From the NCBI GenBank assembly GCA_006176705.1, contig QRFJ01006073.1, positions 1 through 64,000 on the forward strand: a DNA stretch of 64,000 nucleotides, given 5' to 3'. Each line of letters begins with the position of its first letter. Position 1 is the first letter of the stretch. Below, piece after piece: positions 42,930 to 54,460 of this stretch. Origin of the DNA: Cocos nucifera. Taxonomy: Eukaryota; Streptophyta; Magnoliopsida; Arecales; Arecaceae. Position numbers and translations under genes: made by a program. A model generated the notes under the pieces. That model ran no database searches, had not been told where the DNA came from, and worked only from the letters and a program-made list of their open reading frames with translations.

Positions 42930-44262
42930 ATGAGGCCCTGGCTTCCCTCGTGTTAGGATAAGGTTCTCTTCTATTCCTTTCGCGATCGTAGGGATATATT
43001 AGGGCCATTGATGGGGTCTCTTTTCTCATCTTATCTTTGTTAATGAGGCCTTTGGCTTTGCTCACATTAGAACGAGGTTCTCCTTCTATTCCTAACATGG
43101 CTATAGGGGTGCATTAGGACTGCTGGAGGAGCCTCTCTCCTTGCCTTATTTAAGATTAACGAGGCCTTTGACTTTGCTCATGTTAGGATGAGGTTCTCCT
43201 CCTATTCCTAACATAGCTATAGGAGCACATTAGAGCCATTGGAAGGGCCTCTCCACTCATCTCATCTTAGATTAACGAGATCTTTAGCTTTGCTCACGTT
43301 AGGATGTGGTTCTCCTCCTGTTCCTAATGTGGCTATAGAAATATATTAGGGCCGCTGGAAGGATCTCTTCTCTTGCCTCATCTAAGATTAATGAGGCCTT
43401 CGACTTTGCTCATGTTAGGATGAGATTCTCCTTCTATTTCTAACATGGCTATAGGGGCACATTAGGGCTGCTAGAAGGACCTCTCCCCTCACTCATCTTA
43501 GATTAATGAGGCCTTCGGCTTTGCTCACGTTAGGATGTGGTTCTCCTCCTGTTCCTAATATGACTATAGGGGCACATTAGGACCGCTGGAAGGGCCTCTC
43601 TCCTCATCTCGTCTTAGGTTAACGAGGCCTTCTGCTTTGCTCATATTAGGATGAGGTTCTCCTTCTGTTCCTAACATAGCTGTAAGAGCACATTAGGGCC
43701 ACTAGAAGGGTCTCTCCCCTTATCTTGTTTTAGGTTAACGAGGACTTCGACTTTGCTCATGTTAGGATGAGGTTCTCCTCCTGTTCCTAACATGGCTATA
43801 GGGGCACATTAGGGCTGCTAGAATGGTCTTTCCCCTCATCTCGTCTTAGGTTAATGAGGCCTTCGACTTTGCTCATGTTAGGATGAGATTTTCCTTCTAT
43901 TTCTAACGTGGCTATAGGGGCACATCAAGGCCGCTGGAAGGGTCTCTCCCCTTATCTTGTCTTAGATTAATGAGGCCTTCTACTTTGCTCATATTAGGAT
44001 GAGGTTCTCCTCCTTTTTCTAACATGGCTGTAGAAGTACATTAGAGCCACTGGAAGGGCCTCTCCCCTCATCTCGTCTTAGATTAATGAGGCCTTCAGCT
44101 TTGCCCACGTTAGGATAAGGTTCTCCTCCTATTCCTAACATGACTGTAGGGGCACATTAGGACCGCTGAAAGGGCCTCTCCCCTCATCTCATCTTAGATT
44201 AATGAGGCCTTCGACTTTGCTCACATTAGGATGAGGTTCTCCTTCTATTCCAAACGTGGTTG
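42930..44262 (+). repeat. 116-bp tandem array, about 11.5 units
   Basis: Units share gttaggatgaggttctcctcctattcctaacatggctataggggcacattagggccgctggaagg-type text and end with ttaatgaggccttcgactttgctcac. The gttaggat landmark recurs near 42952, 43066, 43181, 43298, 43415, 43530, 43647, 43763, 43879, 43994, 44110 and 44226. That gives a period of 114-117 bp. The first two units are most diverged. There is no ORF. It lies between the Tat integrase and the antisense ORFs. Confidence 0.92.
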
Positions 44263-44269
44263 TCTTTGT

Positions 44270-45600
44270 TATCGATTAAGTTCGAAAAGTCATTATCCAC
44301 CATTACAGATTTGTAACAAGGATCGGGATGTTTGAGTAGAGGGATTTATTGCAACTAAGTCATTGATAATACATCCATAGATTTTTTTGAGTTCTACGAT
44401 CGGGGTAGATCGGCTCCTTCAAGCTCCTTCAGGTAATATAACTCGGGCCGGACAACCTCCTTGACCTCATAGGATCCTTCCCAATTTAGGATGAGCTTTC
44501 CCTAATTTTGAGGTTGAAAAATGGCCGCTTGTCGAAGCACTATGTCTCCTACTCTGAATACTTTATCTTTGACTCTGGAGTTGTAGTATCGGGCCACCTT
44601 TCGTCTGTAAGCAGCCATCCAAACTTGGGCCTCCTCTCATTTTTCCTTCAGTAGATCGAGCTTAGCTCTGAGATCTTATGAATTGCACTACTCATTAAAG
44701 GCCATGACCCATGCCGATGGGAGTTTGAGCTCGATTGGGATAACCACCTCCATTCTGAAGGCTAAGATGAATGATGTTTCTCCAGTTGGCAGTCTTTGGA
44801 TAGTTCAGTACGTCCAAAGTACATGGTAGAATTCATCCACCCTTGTCCCCCTTTCTCTTTGAAGCCTTTCCTTAATATCCTACAATAAGGTCCTGTTGAT
44901 CACCTCTGCTTCACCATTTGCTTATGGATGGGCCATCGATGTGAAATTATGGGAGATATTCAAATTCTTATAGAACTCAGCAAACTTCGTTCCGACAAAC
45001 TGTCACCTATTATCTATTACAAGGGTTCAGGGTAGGCCAAACCTACAAACAATCGATTTTCAGACAAAGTCTTGTACTTTAGCTTCAGTAATTTTTACTA
45101 GAAGTTCAACCTCGATCCATTTGATGAAGTAGTCGATTGCAATTAAGAGAAACTTCCATTATCTGGATGCCATCGAGAAGGGCCCAAGTATATCCATCCC
45201 CCATTGCACAAATGGCCAAGGGGCACTCAATAGTGTAAGCTTGGAGGTTGGTTTCCTTTGTATATTTGCATTCCTCTAGCAGCGGTCACATCTTTTAATA
45301 TATTTGACATAGTCATGATGCATAGTTGGCCGATAATATCCTTGTCGAAGCAGCTTGTGAGATAGGAATCTGGCACCTAGATGGCTCCCACAGATTTCTT
45401 CATGCACTTCCCATAGTGCAAAGTCGACTTCAAAAGGTTGGAGATATTTCAAAAGTGGCAAGAAGTACAATCTCTTGTATAGCTTACCTTCATACAGAAT
45501 ATACCGGGAGGTTTGGTTTCTCAGCTTTCGAGCTTTCTTTGAATCATAGGGGAGTGTCCCATCTTTGAGATAAGCGATCAATGGATCGATCCAGCAGGGC
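44270..45600 (-). pseudogene. Tat integrase
   Basis: The minus strand first shows the zinc-binding region at 45500-45276 (RYILYEGKLYKRLYFLPLLKYL, VHEEICGSHLGARFLSHKLLRQGYYRPTM, YIKRCDRC: an H-H-C-C pattern). The core follows: GMDILGPFP (near 45180-45205), LVIDNR near 45020, and NGEAEVINRTLL near 44890-44925 with the catalytic Asp/Asp/Glu order. The C-terminal AYRRKVARYYNSRVK, FRVGDIVLRQA, GKLILNWEGSYEVKEV and YYLKELEG blocks run down to about 44400. It would integrate the cDNA. Stops are scattered, many from TGG or CAG. The enzyme end merges into the tandem array. Confidence 0.88.
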
Positions 45601-46055
45601 TCATGGTCGATCTGCATTGTAGATTGCAGTTCCTTCGTACTCAGGCATTTCAACACTTCAAAGTATACTTCTTTGGGAAGTTCATTGGGGGCAAGTGTTG
45701 CCAGCTTAGATAGGAGGTTGGCTCTGGTATTTTCTACTCTCAAAATTCGTTGGATGTTGAAACTTCTGAAGATTGGAACCAAATTTTTTATTTTCTCGAG
45801 ATACTTTATCATACTTTCCTCTCGAGCTTCATAACTACCGCTGACTTGTTTGACTACCAGTTGGGAATAACTGTACACTTGGAGAACGTCTGCTTCTAAC
45901 TCCTTGGCTATCTTGAGTCTTGCTATCAAAGCTTCATATTTAGTCCCATTGTTTATTGCAGAAAACTCAAAGCATAGTGCATACTCAATGATGACCCCTT
46001 CGAAATTGACCAAGATCAGTCCAGTACCTACACTGGAAGTATTGGAAGAGCCATC
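45601..46055 (-). pseudogene. Tat extra RNase H, C-terminal part
   Basis: Minus-strand reading gives DGSSNTSSVGTGLILVNFEGVIIEYALCFEFSAINNGTKYEALIARLKIAKELEADVLQVYSYSQLVVKQVSGSYEAREESMIKYLEKIKNLV, with FRSFNIQRILRVENTRANLLSKLAT, PKEVYFEVLKCLS and CWIDPLIAYLKDGTLP following. This is the second, archaeal-type RNase H that defines the Tat lineage, lying between RT/RNase H and integrase. Catalytic positions are partly changed (NNEAEYEAL has become NNGTKYEAL; the DSQ Asp is now Tyr). The start of the domain lies at 57171-57200, on the other side of Copia-C. Confidence 0.85.
46051..46055 (+). other. Copia-C target-site duplication, left copy
   Basis: CCATC here and at 57171-57175. Removing one copy plus Copia-C restores the Tat reading frame across the extra RNase H. 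Confidence 0.9.
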
Positions 46056-48785
46056 TATTGGGAATGTGTTCCAAAGCCAATCGTTAGTCTGTTGACAGTT
46101 GGGCCACATATTTATAATTATATATAAATTATAAATTAATAAAAATTATTTTGGTATTTTTCATCATAAATTCTATTATCTTCTAATGAACTTTTGTATT
46201 GTGATGAAGTCCTTAGGACTATCTAGATTTGGCAAAGGAGGATTTATCATTTAGTCCTTAAATAGTTCACGACCAAATGATATGTTGTTACTTAGGATAA
46301 CAATGTTTATCAAGTATAGATCATTGTGTGACATATAGGTTGGTTGTCCTCACAATCAAGGAGTATTGACACACTGATATGGCATGCAAGTGAGATGTAT
46401 AGGTACATTTGCACTAAACGTGACCAACTCTAGGGCTTTTCTCCTGTCAACATTAGCTCTGATGGAATATAGGTATAAATGTTCCTCCGATCTGAGATTA
46501 TCAGGGTGACTTCCAAGCAACTCACTGTGTTTTAGTGTCGGACTATCTGAATTTCTAATTCAATGATGAAAGATTTTTGGGCATAGTTAAGTACTTGTGG
46601 AGTCAGTGCATGTATCAAGATAGGATTGACCACTCCTGATTTCAGGAGCTGCATTCAATTATGTTTCAACTTAGCAAAATCTTAGCCAGGATAGTCTTAG
46701 TGAGGAGTCATGGGACTAATTGCTTTGAGAAACGATATGGATGTATTTTCTAAGGTTGACAGTCTAACCCTGAGTCATCTATTACATAGAGGTCATAGGG
46801 ATGAATTATATGGTAACTATATTCACGTAGATTTTGAATGTTGCGATTGTGATTATTCGATTTATCTGGATATTGGGTATCATTGCTAGATGGTCACTTT
46901 GATTAGTATAGAAATTGATTTTTGTGCTATCGACTTAGGTTTGTACCTATGGAGTCACACACACTAGAGGTTCCTACCTGATCTAATGATTGGTGAAGAG
47001 TTCCACTCGACTAAGACTCTATGGTGAAGAGTTCCACTCGACTGGGATTCTGTGGTCAAGAGTACTACTGGACTAAGACTCTTCGATCGAAGGTCCTACT
47101 GGGTTAGGATACTGAGTCTCAATGTCTGGGAGTCTGTGGTCAAGAGTCTCACTAGACTGAGACTCTTCGACCAAGAGTTTCACAACTCTAAAACTCTAAG
47201 TCTTACATGTCTGAGACTCTGTGATTGAGAGTCGAGACTCCACAATCATGAGTTCCATTTATTTCAAAATCTGGGATCAAGAGTTCCACTGGTTTTTGAC
47301 TCTTCGATCAAGAGTTTCATTTTGATGGGACTCTATTGTCTGGACACCCACTGGATTTAGACTCTGATTTTATGAGAGGTTTTATTAATAATTTGATCAC
47401 TAATTAACTCAATTTGATTGAGTAATTATTTTTGGTCCAAGTCCAATTGAATTGGTTTTAGTTGGGTCTGACCCGATTAGGTCGTTGGTTGACCTAATCA
47501 CCGAGGAGGTTTGAACCCTAATTTGATCAGAGATTGGGCTTGATCAATTCCTAATTTTATTGAGATTTAATTAAGCCTAAATGTGTTGGATTTAAATTAG
47601 TCTAATTGGGCCTAACATATTTTGAATTGGTTGGTTCAATTGGTTCAAGTTTAAATTTCAAAGACTAGTTTAACTAGTCTTCTTTCCCTACGCCATTTAA
47701 CCCATGCCCACTTAAAAACTTAATTTATTTCTCTCATGACCTTTTTCCCATGCACAAAAGAGCTTTTGACCAGGTCTCCCACATTCCAAATGGATAAGAT
47801 ATGGTAGTTAATTATTTTGATTTGAATGAGATTCAAACTTGGATAAAAACAACCTCTACCTTTTCCATGCACCACCCTTCTCTTGTGTGACACATTTGCT
47901 ACATGAGAAAAGGTTTCTCATGATTCTTTTCCATGCCAAAAGATGTTATCACCCACCCTTTCTCATGTCCCTAGTAGATAGGATCAGATAGTTTTGAGGT
48001 TGAATTCAAAATGAGTTTGAATTTAGCCTAACAACCAACCCGATCTATCTCTCCACGCAGTGTCTACACTCTTTGGAGCAAAAATAAATAGGTGGATTTT
48101 TGGGACATGGAAGATTAGATCTAAGATTGAGAGAGGACTTCCATGAGCCTCCTGGCATGTGAGAAAAAGTTTTAAAAAATTTTGTGAGGAGAAAAACTAG
48201 AGAAAGGCTAGCGCAAGGTTTCAAGGTGCATTTGATCTAGTGTTTTGACCTAGGATTCGGGAATCCATTTCATGAGCTATGAGTGTCAAAAGCCAACAAA
48301 CCTTTGTGGAGAACCTCCTCTACCTCTCTATTACTTCTACTAGTATCCCAGGGCATCTGTGAAATCCATAGATAAGGATCAAAGGTGTTCGATCAAAATA
48401 GCCCCTGAAAGACTTTGGTGTCGAGATAGCACTTGCAAGGGAGCCGATCGGGACCAAGAGCCTCCTGTCGATGATCCATGGAGGTTAGATACTTGTATAG
48501 CTATATCATAACTAGTACAACTCCTTGATGATGATCAGATGTGGTGATCAACTACCCACAGAAAGATAGTATTCTAAATACTATGTAGTAAATAGTTCAC
48601 TACATAGTTTTATTTTCAGATCTATTGATGTATGCATGCATATTATATTTAGATCATAATATATAGGATTAAATAATTTGATATGATCAATAGATAATTA
48701 ATTAGATTAATTATTTTTTGCTACTTTTTTGCTATTTTTGAAAATAATTGAAAATAGCTTAGCAAACCCTGCACTGTTTCCTTCA
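46056..48785 (+). repeat. Copia-C 5' LTR (2730 bp)
   Basis: It starts TATTGGGAATGTG (the usual TG has become TA in both LTRs) and ends CTGTTTCCTTCA, directly before the primer-binding site. It aligns end to end with 54461-57170. It contains the GACTCT/AAGAGT array at 46990-47350. No ORF in it has a recognisable product. Confidence 0.92.
46990..47350 (+). repeat. GACTCT...AAGAGT repeat array in Copia-C 5' LTR
   Basis: About ten degenerate units of roughly 30-35 bp of the type gactcttcgatcaagagttccactggactgg. Each has a small self-complementary core (actctt...aagagt). The counterpart lies at 55390-55740 in the 3' LTR. It is absent from the Copia-D LTR. Confidence 0.85.
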
Positions 48786-48803
48786 AATGGTATCAGAGCA
48801 AGG
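48786..48803 (+). other. Copia-C primer-binding site
   Basis: aaTGGTATCAGAGCaagg follows the LTR end. This is the canonical plant Copia site complementary to initiator-Met tRNA. Confidence 0.92.
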
Positions 48804-50509
48804 TTTCTTAAACATGATATGCTTGCATATTTAGATTAATAATTTAGATTTGATCTAAATATTAATCTAATAATTTAAATAATTAGATCTAAAAAATTAA
48901 AATTCAGATCGCACGGACTGCAGATTGTCCTGCTGTAGGGTTTACCCCTTACAGTGAAAAAGTTATCCTAGTATGTTGCTGATCTATATCATTAATTATG
49001 AAATTACTAGATTTGATCTAATATTTTTATGATCAAATTATTTTAGGCTTTAATCTAATTTATGATCATGAATGCATAATTAGATAAAGTTTGATTCATG
49101 ATTTCTTGATTATGTAGTGTACATAGTTTCAGATTAAACCCTACAACTAGTATTGTTTATGAATTAAGATGATTTAATGAGTCGACTCAATTAGTGAATA
49201 ATGCTAAGTTATAAAGAATCTTTCAAAATTAAAAAAAATATATTTTTGAAATATCGAACCCTAACCCTCAATCTATAAACTTAATTAAAAATTAAGTATA
49301 ATGATTTAGTGTCTAGAATTATGAATTAAGACTCTAAGTCACTAATCATAAACTTATGGATTATTGGGTTAGCTGAATTAGGTCCATAAATTATGTTAGA
49401 CCTAAGGTTAGTTAAAAGGTGAACTAATTTAGAGTAATTAATCAAATCTAATTAAATATTAATTTAGATTAGATCAAGAACTCTATAGACTCAGTTACAA
49501 TAGTTGTAGTTGGTCAAGTCCATGCCTTTAACAAGGACCAAATGGACTTGATCCAAGGCTACACAGTCGAATCCAAAATTACAAGGTTGATCAAATTAAA
49601 ACTAATAAATCAGATGGTGTCTAAGGTAAGTTTGGCAGTTTGACCAGTGATTTTTAATTGAGAGCTACTCGCACTGATTCGATCTTTGACGAGTTAATGA
49701 TATATCCATTCCACTGATCTCGCTTACCTGACCATCCTGGTGAGTTAGATTTTGATTAGATCACTTGGTGATTCAGGCTCACCCATGTCTATTAGGTAAA
49801 TCAGTCTGACTGATTTAGGTGCTCCTAATGCCAGCTTAGATTGGATCTTTTTTCTAACTTGGTGAAGTTAGTGGGAGGATCGAAATTGGCTTACTAAATT
49901 TTTTTAAATTGGTTAGCTAAATCTTCTAAAATTATTAGATCCTTAAAAATGAAATAGTTATATAGATAATTAAATCATAGCCTCCCATTAAGTTGAGTGA
50001 TAATGGGTTCATTAGTATAATGATCATTGGAGGCCGAAAGGCCTGATGATTATTGACTAATAAAATTATCATCCATAAAATAATAATTTGGTTAAGTTTT
50101 TTTTATGGTGATTAGGTTGGCCAACCAAAATTGGGCCTGATCATTTATTGGTTAGATAAGATCAAATGTGATCATGTTAATAGTTGGACCTAATCGAACC
50201 TTTTTAGAGGAGGCCAAAGCCTACTGATTAGGTCTATGAGGCAAAATCAATGTTATTAGAAGTTGTTTAGAAAAATAATTGATTTTGAATCTATCCATAG
50301 GTGCACAAGGGTTGACCAACCAAAGTTGGGCTCATGTGTAGTCTATGTGGATTCTAGTACCCATTAAGGAATTAGAGTAATTTCTCAAATTGGAAGTAGA
50401 GGCTACCAATTCGTATAAAATAGTAGGAGGACCTTTAGACTGAAGTCCAAGTCTTTAGGAGGAATAATTCATATACTAATTAGGTTTGGTTTTTCTTTTT
50501 TATACAGAC
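48804..50509 (+). other. Copia-C untranslated leader, no gene
   Basis: This 1.7-kb AT-rich segment lies between the primer-binding site and the gag start. I see no ORF worth reporting. It ends with ttttttatacag, which resembles a splice acceptor, two bases before the gag ATG. A spliced leader is therefore possible. Confidence 0.5.
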
Positions 50510-51420
50510 ATGGCCACTAACCTATCACTCCAGCCATTGTTACACCATGACAAATTAATGGGACCCAACTATGATAGCTGGTATCGTAAGTTAAAAATCA
50601 TCCTGGAGTATGAGCGGATTCTTTATGTGGTAACAGATCGAGCATCTGAGGAGCCAACCTCGAATGCTAGAGGAGCGATCTGAGATACTTATCTGAAGTG
50701 GCTCAATGACCGCATCACCATTCGATGTAGAATGCTGACGGTAATGAATAATGAGTTCAGTCATAGGTTTGAAAATGCCTAGCCATAGGAGATGCTTCAA
50801 ATGTTGAACGACTCCTTTGGCACGTCGGACGATGTTGAAAGGCACAAAATAAGTTATACCATTTTCAACACTCAGATGTGGGATGGGGCCTCAATCATCG
50901 ATCATGTATTGTACATGATCGAGATGATTGAGTGCCTTAACAAGCTGGGCTTTTCCCTGCATGAGCAGCTCGATAAGGATACGATCCTTAATTCCTTACC
51001 CAAGTCTTTCCTCCCCTTTCTAACTCATTTTAGAATGACAAAGCCTGCAGTGAACTACCATGGCTTGTTGGGGTTGCTGTAGAACATTAAGAAGAATCAC
51101 CAACTCCACAAGAAGATGGTGAATGTAGTGGAAGGGTCTTCTTCTGATCGTCGACCCTTTAAGAAAGAAAAAAAGAATAAGAAGAAGAAAAATAAAAAGA
51201 TGCGGCTGCATGCTGGGATGACTGCACAGGATCAGACCAAGAAGTACAAGCCCGATCAGAGCCAGGCAGAGTGCTTCTTCTGCAAGAAGTAGGAGCACTG
51301 AAAGAGAAACTGTCCTCTGTACATTGCCTCTCTGAATCCAAATAGGCCAAGGAAGAAGCAAGTGGTTGCTGGGCAAGGTAATTATATGATAACACCTTGC
51401 AATTTTTTCTTATTTGATTC
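50510..51420 (+). pseudogene. Copia-C gag
   Basis: ATG 50510 opens MATNLSLQPLLHHDKLMGPNYDSWYRKLKIILEYERILYVVTD, a Copia gag start, followed by YLKWLNDR, MNNEFSHRFENA, MLNDSFGTSDDVERHKISYTIFNTQMWDGASIIDHVLYMIEMIECLNKLGFSLHEQLDKDTILNSLPKSFLPFL (UBN2-type capsid region). A Lys-rich nucleocapsid segment and a knuckle at 51271-51313 (CFFCKK-EH-KRNC) follow, with all four ligands kept but two stops inside. Stops come mostly from CAG or CGA codons. It forms the particle shell in active relatives. Confidence 0.9.
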
Positions 51421-51739
51421 TACTACCTGGGTATTAGATATTGAAAGTCCTTATCATATTTGTAATTCTATGCAGGGCTTGTAGGTTAGTAGGAGATTTG
51501 ATCAAGATGAGAGGTTCCTGAACGTTGGAGATGGAAGACAAGTTTCAATTCTAGCTTTAGAAATCATGAACCTTGTAATCAATTCAAATAAAGTTATTCT
51601 TAATGAATGTCATTATTATCCAACTTTCATATTCAATGTCATTTCTATAGGCCTTTTGACCATGAATGGTTTTAAAATATCAATAAAAGAAAAATTTTTT
51701 AATGTCATTTTGAATGGTGTTACAATTTTGATTGGATAA
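51421..51739 (+). pseudogene. Copia-C protease
   Basis: TTWVLDIESPYHICNSMQGL, then VSRRFDQDERFLNVGDGRQVSILALEIMNLVINSN and LNECHYYPTFIFNVISIGLLTMNGFKISI. The active-site triplet after the Asp has changed (DIE), so it would be inactive. One stop lies near 51483 and another near 51739. Confidence 0.82.
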
Positions 51740-52735
51740 TTGAATAATGGAATTTATTTACTTTCTATGCCTGTTAATGTGGTTCAATCCTCCAATAAAT
51801 GCCCTAGAATTAGTGATGTGTCTGATGTCTACCTTTGGCACTGTAGGCTAGGTCATATTAGCAAGAATAAAATTAATAGGTTAGCTCAAGAAGGAATTCT
51901 TGAGGTTAGTAATTATGAGTCACTTTCGATCTGTGAGTCCTATCTTCTTGGTAAGATGACCAAGTCATCTTTTACTGGAAAAGATGAACGAGCCACTGAA
52001 CTCTTGAGTTTAGTACATTCGGATGTATGTGGACCCATGAGCTCAAGTATCAGAGATGGATATTTCTACTTTATAACCTTCACAGACGATCTATTAAGGT
52101 GTGGATATATCTATTTAATGAAGCATAAGTCAGAGTCGTTTGAAATGTTCAATTTTTTTTGAAATAAGGTAGAAAAGCAAACTAGAAAGAGTATTAAAAC
52201 TCTTCGGTCTGATCGAGGGAGTGAGTATCTTTCTAATGAGTTTCTGACATATCTTAGAGAGAACGGAATTCTCTTCCAATGGACCCCTCCTAGAACACCA
52301 CAACATAATGGTGTGTCTGAAAGAAGAAATTGAATCCTATTGGACATGGTTCGATCCATGATGGGGTTTGCTGGTTTGCCGATCTTCCAATGGAGATATG
52401 CGCTTGAGTCAGCTTGTTACATTCTAAATAGGATTCCGAGTAAATCTATTAATAAAATATCATATAAAATATGGATAGGATGTAAGCCAATTCTTTCACA
52501 CCTTAGGGTTTGGGGATGTCCGACTTACGTCAAACATTTGATAACAGACAAGCTTGGACCTAGGTCTAATAAGTGTAGTTTTATAGGTTACCCAAAAAAA
52601 ATCAAAGGATACTACTTCTACCTTGCTGATGAGCAAAAAATGTTTGTTAGCCTTAAGGCTGCCATTTTAGAAAAGAAGTTCCTTGGTGAAGGAACCAATG
52701 CCTCTACGATCGAACTTGATGAAATACGATAGATG
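51740..52735 (+). pseudogene. Copia-C integrase
   Basis: The frame 51740-52160 carries the pre-integrase VYLWHCRLGHISKNKINRLAQEGIL with its His pair, SICESYLLGK (second Cys of the zinc pair lost), and the core start ELLSLVHSDVCGPMSSSIRDGYFYFITFTDDL. After a stop in an added T-run at 52150-52160 the core continues with TLRSDRGSEYLSNEFLTYLRENGI, TPPRTPQHNGVSERRN (catalytic Glu) and WRYALESACYILNRIPSKS, then LRVWGCPTYVKHLI, KCSFIGYPKKIKGYYFYLADEQK. The DDE triad is recognisable and complete. It is disabled by stops at 52160, 52331 and 52730. Confidence 0.9.
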
Positions 52736-53560
52736 GAAGAATGGACATAAGTTGTTGAACCTGAGCTGGATCTGATTAGATCAGATCTAGAACCCATTGT
52801 AGAAGCATCCTTAAGATGATCTGGTAGAGTACCATATCAACCGAACAGATACTATGGTTTTTTAGTGTAGGACGGGGATCTTCAATATGGATGCAATGTA
52901 GAGATGTGACTCTGAAAAATGGCTTGAGGCCATGAAATCCGAGATGGAATCCATAAAGGTCAATGATGTATGGACATTGGTTGACCCACCCTAAGGAGTA
53001 AAACCCATAGAGTGTCAGTGGATCTTCAAAAGAAAAGGAGGTGCAGACGGAAAGGTGGAGAGCTATAAAGCCCATCTGGTTGCCAAGGGGTATCATCAAT
53101 GTTATGGTACTGACTATGACAAGACATTCTCTCCTGTGGCAATGTTCAAATCCATTCAGATAATGCTTGCCATAACTGCCCATCTGGACTATGAAATCTG
53201 GCAGATGGATATGAAAATAGCTTTTCTGAATGGAGAGCTGGATGAAGAGATGTATATGATACAACCTGAAGGTTTCACATTCATAGATGAGTTTAAGGTG
53301 TGTAAGCTTCAGAGGTCCATTTATGGACTGAAGCAGGCATCTCGAAGCTGGAACATACGATTTGATAGAACAATCAAAATGTATGGCTTCATTAAGAATG
53401 AAGAGGAGCCCTGCATATATAAATGGGCTAATGGTCTAGCAATAGTATTCCTAATATTGTATGTGGATGACATTCTCTTAATCAAAAATGATGTTCCTAC
53501 ATTATAAGAAATAAAGATCTGACTTTCATCATAATTCTCCATGAAAGATCTAGGAGAAGC
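52736..53560 (+). pseudogene. Copia-C reverse transcriptase
   Basis: The linker and RT start (52790-53050) are frameshifted. The open frame 53055-53504 then holds KAHLVAKGYHQCYGTDYDKTFSPVAMFKSIQIMLAITAHLDYEIWQMDMKIAFLNGELDEEMYMIQPEGF, CKLQRSIYGLKQASRSWN and the catalytic LILYVDDILLI with both Asp present. The next stop is at 53503. By motif order and intact catalytic residues this is the best-preserved RT in the window. Confidence 0.93.
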
Positions 53561-54440
53561 TTCCTACATCCTAGGGATGAAGATCTATAAAGATAGATCT
53601 AAAAGATTGCTTGGATTGTCCCAATCTACATACATTGACACTATATTGAAATGGTTCAGCATGCAAAATTTCAAGAAAGGCTATCTACCGATAGGCCATG
53701 CAATTTTTCTTTCAAAGAGGGATTGTCCAACAACACCTCTAGACAAAGAGCGTATGAATAGAATACCATATGCTTCAGTAGTGGATTCTATAATGTACGC
53801 CATGATATGTACGCGACCAAATATGGTATACTCACTAGGTCTAGTAAGTAGATACCAATCTAATCCAAAGGAGAATCACTGGAAGTTTGTTAAAACCATC
53901 CTGAAGTATTTAAGAAATACTAAGGATCAGTGGCTTGTATATGCTGAATCGGACTTAAAACTTGTATGATTCATAGACACCAGTTTTCAGTCTGATCATG
54001 ATGATAGCAAGAGTGTATCAGGATATATATTTATCTTTAATGATGGGACCATCTGCTGGAAGAGTTTCAAGTAGCACACTATGGCTAATTCAGTTTTTGA
54101 GGCGGAGTATGTCGCTGTATCAAATGCTGCCAAAGAAATGGTGCGGCTAAGAAAATTTATCACCAAGCTCGGAGTAGCACCATCCCTTGATGGTCCAGTT
54201 CTGCTCTATTGCGATAGCTCTGGAGCCATTGCTCAAGCAAAGGAACCAAAGGCACACCAATGGACAAAGCATATTCCACGTCGCTACCACCTTGTCTGAG
54301 AGATTATGGATCAAGATGACGTCGACCTTTAGCAGATCAATGGGAAGAAAAATCTAGCTGACCCATTCACTAAAGCTATTGCGGTGAAGGAGTTCGACGA
54401 CTTTAAGTCGAAGATAGATATTAGATACTACACCGATTGA
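53541..54440 (+). pseudogene. Copia-C RT thumb and RNase H
   Basis: 53541-53966 reads MKDLGEASYILGMKIYKDRSKRLLGLSQSTYIDTILKWFSM, then RIPYASVVDSIMYAMICTRPNMVYSLGLVSRYQSNPKENHWKFVKTILKYLRNTKDQWLVY. RNase H continues as TSFQSDHDDSKSVSGYIFIFNDGTICWKSFK, FEAEYVAVSNAAKEMVRLRKFITKLGVAPSLDGPVLLYCDSSGAIAQAKEPKA (54081-54296) and NLADPFTKAIAVKEFDDFKSKIDI, ending at 54438-54440. A few stops (53967, 54072, 54297) break it. The polypurine tract follows at once. Confidence 0.9.
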
Positions 54441-54448
54441 CTTTAGTC

Positions 54449-54460
54449 CAAGTGGAAGAT
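54449..54460 (+). other. Copia-C polypurine tract
   Basis: caagtggaagat lies directly before the 3' LTR start TATTGGAAATG. It matches the tracts of Copia-A (caagtgggagat) and Copia-D. Confidence 0.85.

Noticed and set aside
42930..44262. CRISPR-like array
   Set aside because: The whole 116-bp unit is repeated without unique spacers, in a plant retrotransposon. It is an ordinary tandem array.
45326..45568. Plus-strand ORF of 80 codons
   Set aside because: It is a shadow of the minus-strand Tat zinc-binding and extra RNase H region.
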